From IMG/VR virus record IMGVR_UViG_3300025816_000049, positions 1 through 31,107 of that record: 31,107 nucleotides of DNA; one strand, written 5' to 3'. A program made the translations under genes and the position numbers. The DNA comes from a virus. A model generated the notes under the pieces. That model did no database searches. It saw only the letters and a list, made by a program, of their open reading frames with translations, and had not been told where the DNA came from. Below are positions 27,371-31,107 of this stretch, piece after piece. Within the stretch, counting starts at the first letter, position 1; the number at the start of each line of letters is the position of its first letter.

Positions 27371-27604
27371 ATGAACGAACTCTTATTAATTAACTCTAAT
27401 ATTACTTTCGGTGTCTGCATCGCCGGTATTATTTTTGTTTCTTATGTACTCGGCCAGCGTAATGCTAAAGAAGCCGAAGTTGAAGGAATTGTGGATCTCG
27501 TAATTACAAAATTATGTCATGAAGGTTATATTCATTATGAAGAAATGGATGATGGTGATTATGACTTGATTAAAATAAAGGACTATGATAATGGTAGCGC
27601 GTAA
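27371..27604 (+). CDS. small membrane protein, 77 aa
   Basis: ATG at 27371 follows AAGGAGATATCA; an in-frame ATG at 27338 overlaps the promoter and is rejected. One membrane helix (about residues 12-30, FGVCIAGIIFVSYVLGQR) then an acidic soluble part. It overlaps the next gene. Not recognised. Confidence 0.75.
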   Translation: MNELLLINSNITFGVCIAGIIFVSYVLGQRNAKEAEVEGIVDLVITKLCHEGYIHYEEMDDGDYDLIKIKDYDNGSA

Positions 27605-28718
27605 GACAACAAAAAGAGCTAAAGTTAAGCCAACATTTTCTCGACGTGCAAGAACTGGTTTTGCGGCTGCTCCTCAAGATAACTTTCGTAATTTTAATGA
27701 TTACGTCCGAACAGAAGTTGATAAGAAAGATGTTATAAGCAAGATTAAGTCTTATATCAGAAAAGTTGTTCCTAAAGCTGATGCTAGAATAGCCATGGAC
27801 GCGCCTGAGTGGTCCTTTGCGGGTCTACCTTTATTGGCATCTACTATTGTATGGAAAGAAATGGATAAAGAATTCCCAGCATGGTGGGATGCTGATAAGG
27901 TTCTAAAAAAGCATGTAAAAGAATTACTAGCCCGCGGTAGAGCTAAACAAGCTGAAAAGGCTAATAAGCCAGAAGAAACTGGTCCAGTAAAGAAAACCAT
28001 TCAAGAAATTATTCAAGAGCGCACGTCTGAATTTATTGGCGGAATTGATAATGTTGTAGATAATTGGGAAACTGCTGGCGACTATTCAGTCTATGACGAA
28101 TTAAAGAAAATCGATGCCCCATATAATATGGCTAAGACTGCTTTTGTGTATTATACACCTCAGATAAATGAAATAAATGAACTTATCAATGATAAACCTG
28201 AAGATCTTATTGAAGCATATTCAGGCTGGTCAACGTCACGTCGTAAAAAATATTTAAAATTTCTTACCGAACTATGTGCTGAAATCGAAAAGTATATGGC
28301 TTCGAAAAAAGCTTTGCGTGCTACTCGTAAACCCAAAGTTAAAACTGCGGATAAACAAGTTGAAAAACTTAACTATGCAAAAGAGTCAAAAGAATATAAG
28401 CTAACATCTATTACGCCTACTTCAATTATTGGTGCGATGCGGCTTTATACTTTTAATACGAAATATAGAGAATTAACTGAATATGTGTGTCAAAAGGCAA
28501 TTGGCTTTGAAGTCAAAGGTACTACTATTCTCGGATTAGATGCTGACCTATGTCGGAGCACACGGCTTCGTAAGCCAGACGAATTTATTCCAATAATTTT
28601 AAGTAAATCCTCGACTCAGATCAATAAAGAATGGTCAAAGCTCACAACTAAGACATCAAAAAATGTTAATGGACGCATCAATAAAGATGTTATCATATTA
28701 AGAGCTTTGGCTAAATAG
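27591..28718 (+). CDS. conserved 375-aa phage protein of unknown function
   Basis: ATG 27591 has AAGGA at good spacing (8 nt), better than ATG 27585. A basic N-terminus (MVARKTTKRAKVKPTFSRRA) is followed by a helical domain, a Lys-rich linker (about 235-260) and a C-terminal domain with TFNTKYRELTEYVCQKAIG and KGTTILGLDADLCRSTRLRK. From memory this family accompanies gp33/gp32 in marine T4-like phages. DNA or transcription-related role is inferred from position and basic ends. Confidence 0.82.
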   Translation: MVARKTTKRAKVKPTFSRRARTGFAAAPQDNFRNFNDYVRTEVDKKDVISKIKSYIRKVVPKADARIAMDAPEWSFAGLPLLASTIVWKEMDKEFPAWWDADKVLKKHVKELLARGRAKQAEKANKPEETGPVKKTIQEIIQERTSEFIGGIDNVVDNWETAGDYSVYDELKKIDAPYNMAKTAFVYYTPQINEINELINDKPEDLIEAYSGWSTSRRKKYLKFLTELCAEIEKYMASKKALRATRKPKVKTADKQVEKLNYAKESKEYKLTSITPTSIIGAMRLYTFNTKYRELTEYVCQKAIGFEVKGTTILGLDADLCRSTRLRKPDEFIPIILSKSSTQINKEWSKLTTKTSKNVNGRINKDVIILRALAK

Positions 28719-28729
28719 AAAGGTTTAAA

Positions 28730-28963
28730 ATGGCAGAAGAATTAGAATTTATGAATCGTGCTAAGTTTGGTAAAATGATAGAGAAGCAAGTTATTGATAA
28801 AAAGCTATCATATATTGATGCTGTTATTGAGACTTGTGAAATTACAAATATAGATCCACAAGATGTAAAAAAGTTTATATCAAACGTGATTCGAGAAAAA
28901 ATTGAGGCTGAAGCAATGAGTCTTAATTTTTTACCAAAGCAGAACGAATTGATATTTGAATGA
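28730..28963 (+). CDS. 33: late transcription accessory protein, gp33-like
   Basis: This 77-aa helical protein has FGKMIEKQVIDKKLSYIDAV, then VIREKIEAEAMSLNFLPKQ. The order matches short gp33 proteins of marine T4-like phages, which link RNA polymerase and sliding clamp at late promoters. Its presence fits the TATAAATA promoters in this window. It is shorter than T4 gp33 (about 112 aa). Call is from motif memory. Confidence 0.7.
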   Translation: MAEELEFMNRAKFGKMIEKQVIDKKLSYIDAVIETCEITNIDPQDVKKFISNVIREKIEAEAMSLNFLPKQNELIFE

Positions 28964-29139
28964 TACGTTGGTATGATTATGTAGCAGTGGCTATCATGAC
29001 AGTGTTTATATTTCCTGCCGCAATAATGATATTACCGCCAATAATTAATTTAAATGCTATTATACCTCTATATGCTTCTTGGTATATGTGGATAATGTAC
29101 TGTGATAAAAGACAGAGTATGGAAAATGACAAACGATGA
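28960..29139 (+). CDS. two-span membrane protein, 59 aa
   Basis: The ATG overlaps the gp33 stop. Two hydrophobic segments (VAVAIMTVFIFPAAIMILPP, AIIPLYASWYMWIMY) and a basic end. Not recognised. Overlaps the next gene by 14 nt. Confidence 0.65.
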   Translation: MIRWYDYVAVAIMTVFIFPAAIMILPPIINLNAIIPLYASWYMWIMYCDKRQSMENDKR

Positions 29140-29266
29140 AATACAAGAATTTATTAAAATGTTTAAAGGAGTGTTACCAGACCCAGACAACTATCCGGCA
29201 ACTTTCGACTATTACTATCAACTATATAAACACATAAAACAAACAAAGGAAAACAAAAATGTTTGA
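29126..29266 (+). CDS. small conserved phage protein, 46 aa
   Basis: ATG at 29126 overlaps the preceding gene. EIQEFIKMFKGVLPDPDNYP followed by TFDYYYQLYKHI resembles a small marine T4-like family next to gp33/gp32. Function unknown. Overlaps the next start. Confidence 0.65.
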   Translation: MTNDEIQEFIKMFKGVLPDPDNYPATFDYYYQLYKHIKQTKENKNV

Positions 29267-29453
29267 ACTAATTATGATCACAATGCTCTTTTTGAATGAC
29301 AATGAAGAGTTTTTTAATGCCGGTCCAGCAAATAAAGAAGCTGGCCGTACATGGCAATATACTGGAACTCAACCTGTTCCTGAAGGTCATGTTGCGATCC
29401 CATCAGTTAATCCAGATACTGGTAAAGAAACAGTTATTTTCATCAGAAAATAA
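29259..29453 (+). CDS. small hypothetical protein, 64 aa
   Basis: ATG at 29259 follows AAAGGAAAACAAAA and overlaps the preceding stop. Short hydrophobic start, then a beta-rich polar part (GHVAIPSVNPDTGKETVIFI). Not recognised. Confidence 0.7.
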   Translation: MFELIMITMLFLNDNEEFFNAGPANKEAGRTWQYTGTQPVPEGHVAIPSVNPDTGKETVIFIRK

Positions 29454-29466
29454 TGATATATAATAG

Positions 29467-29495
29467 TGTACAAATCGTACAATATATTGTATAAT
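29467..29495 (+). promoter_or_regulatory. promoter for gp32 (TGTACA family)
   Basis: TGTACA (29467-29472), 17-bp spacer, perfect TATAAT (29490-29495). A 40-nt AT-rich leader with AAGGAACATAAT precedes the gp32 ATG. Confidence 0.85.
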
Positions 29496-29542
29496 AATTC
29501 AGTAATATAAAAACATAATTCAGCAAATATAAGGAACATAAT

Positions 29543-30451
29543 ATGTCTTTTGCAAATCTTAAACGTGACCGCGGTCAGATTAATAAACTCGTCGCAGCAG
29601 CCGAAGCTGCTGGTGGTGGGGCAACGTCAAATAAATATACGGATGATCGTATGTGGAAACCGACTGTTGACAAACAGAATAATGGTTATGCTGTTATTCG
29701 CTTTCTTCCAGCTACTGAAGGTGCCGAACTTCCATGGGTTCGTTATTGGGATCATGGTTTTAAAGGTCCAACTGGTAAATGGTATATCGAAAAATCACTT
29801 ACTTCTATTGGTCAAGAAGATCCAGTTGGCGAACTGAATAGTAAGCTCTGGAATACCGGACTAGAATCTGATAAAGAAACTGCACGTCGTCAAAAACGTC
29901 GTTTACATCACGTATCAAATATTTTAGTTGTATCCGATCCAGGTAATCCTGCTAATGAGGGTAAAGTATTTCTTTATCAGTATGGCAAAAAAATCTTCGA
30001 TAAATTGATGGATGCAATGCAACCAGACTTCGCGGATGAGGAACCAATTAATCCATTTGATTTCTGGACTGGTGCAAACTTTAAACTAAAAATTCGTGAT
30101 GTTGAAGGCTATCGTAATTATGATAAGTCTGAGTTCAGCCGACAAGAAGCACTATCTGAAGATGATGCAAAACTTGAAGGGATTTATAATTCCATGCATG
30201 ATTTAAACAAATATGCAGAAGAAGGCTATAAGTCATACGCAGAACTTAAAACTAAGCTAATGAGTGTACTAGGTGAAGCCGCTGTTGGTGGTGCGCCTAC
30301 CATGGCTCAAGAGCGTAGTCTAGGTGAAGAACGGCCAGCTGCTCCTATAAAGACCGCTCCAGCGCCTCAAATGACTGCTGTGGCATCGTCTGAAGCAAAT
30401 GATGACGATGACATTATGTCACACTTTGCTAATCTAGTAAATGAAGACTAA
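29543..30451 (+). CDS. 32: single-stranded DNA-binding protein gp32
   Basis: This 302-aa protein aligns with T4 gp32: basic N-terminal domain for cooperativity (FANLKRDRGQINKL, about 1-20), core OB fold (YAVIRFLPATEG, HGFKGPTGKWYIEKSL, NILVVSDPGNPANEGKVFLYQYGKKIFDK), and acidic C-terminal tail (EANDDDDIMSHFANLVNED) that contacts replication partners. The zinc ligands of T4 (three Cys) are missing; only the His is kept, as in marine T4-like gp32. It coats ssDNA in replication, recombination and repair. Confidence 0.95.
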   Translation: MSFANLKRDRGQINKLVAAAEAAGGGATSNKYTDDRMWKPTVDKQNNGYAVIRFLPATEGAELPWVRYWDHGFKGPTGKWYIEKSLTSIGQEDPVGELNSKLWNTGLESDKETARRQKRRLHHVSNILVVSDPGNPANEGKVFLYQYGKKIFDKLMDAMQPDFADEEPINPFDFWTGANFKLKIRDVEGYRNYDKSEFSRQEALSEDDAKLEGIYNSMHDLNKYAEEGYKSYAELKTKLMSVLGEAAVGGAPTMAQERSLGEERPAAPIKTAPAPQMTAVASSEANDDDDIMSHFANLVNED

Positions 30452-30470
30452 GATTAATTACATTACTACT

Positions 30471-30500
30471 TTAAAGGCCGGCAGAAATGTCGGCCTTTAA
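30471..30500. terminator. bidirectional terminator between convergent genes
   Basis: TTAAAGGCCG/CGGCCTTTAA (10 bp, extendable to 12) with loop AGAAAT. The stop codon of the minus-strand gene (30497-30499) lies in its right arm. It can end both transcripts. Confidence 0.85.
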
Positions 30501-31107
30501 TTTAAATGCCATGTATTAGGTGGACCACGACCGGTACCGGCTTCAAACATATCAAGATAGGCATAGCGTTCAGGACTGATATAAGTAACAGAAGACTGTG
30601 TAGTTGTATCACCAACAGATCCAATTACGGAACTCGGCATGGATCGGCTTTCCTCGCGAAGTGCACTGGCTCGTTTCTCGGCTTCAGCTGCTGCTGTTAA
30701 CCTTTCCACTATAGGTATTAACATATCACGGTTATGTTTAGACATTGCATCGTGTTCACTGGCCATATAATTACCTAAATTTTTATAATTGTGATCCTGC
30801 ATTAGCCCCGTCTTAGGGTTAAACGCCTGTACCTCCAGCAACGGCCCGAAAGGTCTTAATCCCTGTTCTGTTCTCTGTTTAGTGTTCAGCTCTACTTTTT
30901 GCTGTGTAGTTAACGGACCTGAACCTTCTGTTCCAGCACTGATACCAAAAAATTCTAATATTCCTTGACCAATGCTACCCATTTTGCGTACTTGCTTAAT
31001 AAGACTGTTTTTAATATCTTCCATGCTTGGAATAAGATCAAAAATCATAGTTAGCATATCAGTAACTTTTGCAGTGATATTGCCCATTAAATCAAAATCT
31101 GGAACTA
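30497..31107 (-). CDS. minus-strand protein, C-terminal part (runs off window), possible structural protein
   Basis: The frame is open to the right edge, so at least 203 residues are seen and the true start lies outside. A hydrophobic helical segment (MLTMIFDLIPSMEDIKNSLI) is followed by a glycine-rich stretch, a long helix (PIVERLTAAAEAEKRASALR) and an ordered end (YISPERYAYLDMFEAGTG). The look is that of a virion or tail assembly protein, but I do not recognise it. An ATG at 31085-31087 exists but is not preferred. Confidence 0.75.
   Translation of the reverse strand, partial: VPDFDLMGNITAKVTDMLTMIFDLIPSMEDIKNSLIKQVRKMGSIGQGILEFFGISAGTEGSGPLTTQQKVELNTKQRTEQGLRPFGPLLEVQAFNPKTGLMQDHNYKNLGNYMASEHDAMSKHNRDMLIPIVERLTAAAEAEKRASALREESRSMPSSVIGSVGDTTTQSSVTYISPERYAYLDMFEAGTGRGPPNTWHLN

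Noticed and set aside
1-31107. CRISPR arrays, insertion sequences or an attachment site
   Set aside because: No regularly spaced direct repeats, no transposase-like ORF and no tRNA-end duplication were seen.

Overview
The window is a gene-dense, AT-rich stretch of a T4-like (myovirus) phage genome. The evidence is a gp32-type ssDNA-binding protein of the zinc-less marine type, a likely gp33 late-transcription factor, T4-type late promoters (TATAAATA), PhoH, a GH19 endolysin with a peptidoglycan-binding tail, an A-type Fe-S carrier, several tRNAs, and dozens of very short genes with overlapping starts and stops. The host is not identified. A circularly permuted (two-piece) tmRNA gene is a form known from alphaproteobacteria, cyanobacteria and a few betaproteobacteria, so a marine alphaproteobacterium is my best inference.

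Layout. 1-3.3 kb: early-type promoter cassette, small genes, PhoH, glutaredoxin, GH19 endolysin. 3.3-4.5 kb: HAD phosphatase, then a permuted tmRNA gene whose intervening segment carries a small ORF with its own ribosome-binding site. 4.5-8.0 kb: late-promoter block of exported or structural proteins (lipoprotein, 666-aa Cys-repeat/acidic secreted protein, barrel-like protein, membrane-anchored coiled coil). 7.9-8.7 kb: two minus-strand genes under a late promoter. 8.7-10.3 kb: small early-type genes, two of them with a duplicated 40-bp leader. 10.3-12.6 kb: late-promoter block with two ADP-ribosyltransferase-like proteins. 12.6-14.3 kb: small genes, Fe-S carrier, tRNA-Arg and a heavily structured non-coding segment. 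14.3-19.8 kb: radical-SAM/twitch protein, small genes, a free-standing class II aminoacyl-tRNA-synthetase core followed at once by a bizarre tRNA (Asn anticodon on a Leu-like scaffold with a giant variable arm), a His/Lys-rich probable nuclease and a class 3 lipase. 19.8-29.5 kb: small exported and regulatory-looking genes, two HExxH peptidases, an alarmone-hydrolase-like HD protein, tRNA-Gln and tRNA-Leu, a 375-aa conserved phage protein and gp33. 29.5-31.1 kb: gp32, a bidirectional terminator and the C-terminus of a minus-strand protein.

Regulation is unusually readable. Eleven sigma70-like promoters share a TGTACA-type -35 box; nine have a 17-bp spacer to an obvious -10, and the two terminator-linked copies at 21950 and 23324 fit 15 or 17 bp. 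Four of the eleven sit downstream of an 18-bp palindrome, and three of those have an intrinsic terminator in between, forming a dispersed palindrome-terminator-promoter cassette. A separate set of TATAAATA late promoters drives the tail-like, injected-protein, synthetase and lipase genes.

The points most worth pursuing are the phage two-piece tmRNA with a gene inside its intervening segment, and the synthetase-core/odd-tRNA pair. With tRNA-Arg, tRNA-Gln and tRNA-Leu they suggest a phage that edits host translation heavily. The structured RNA after tRNA-Arg is a third candidate.
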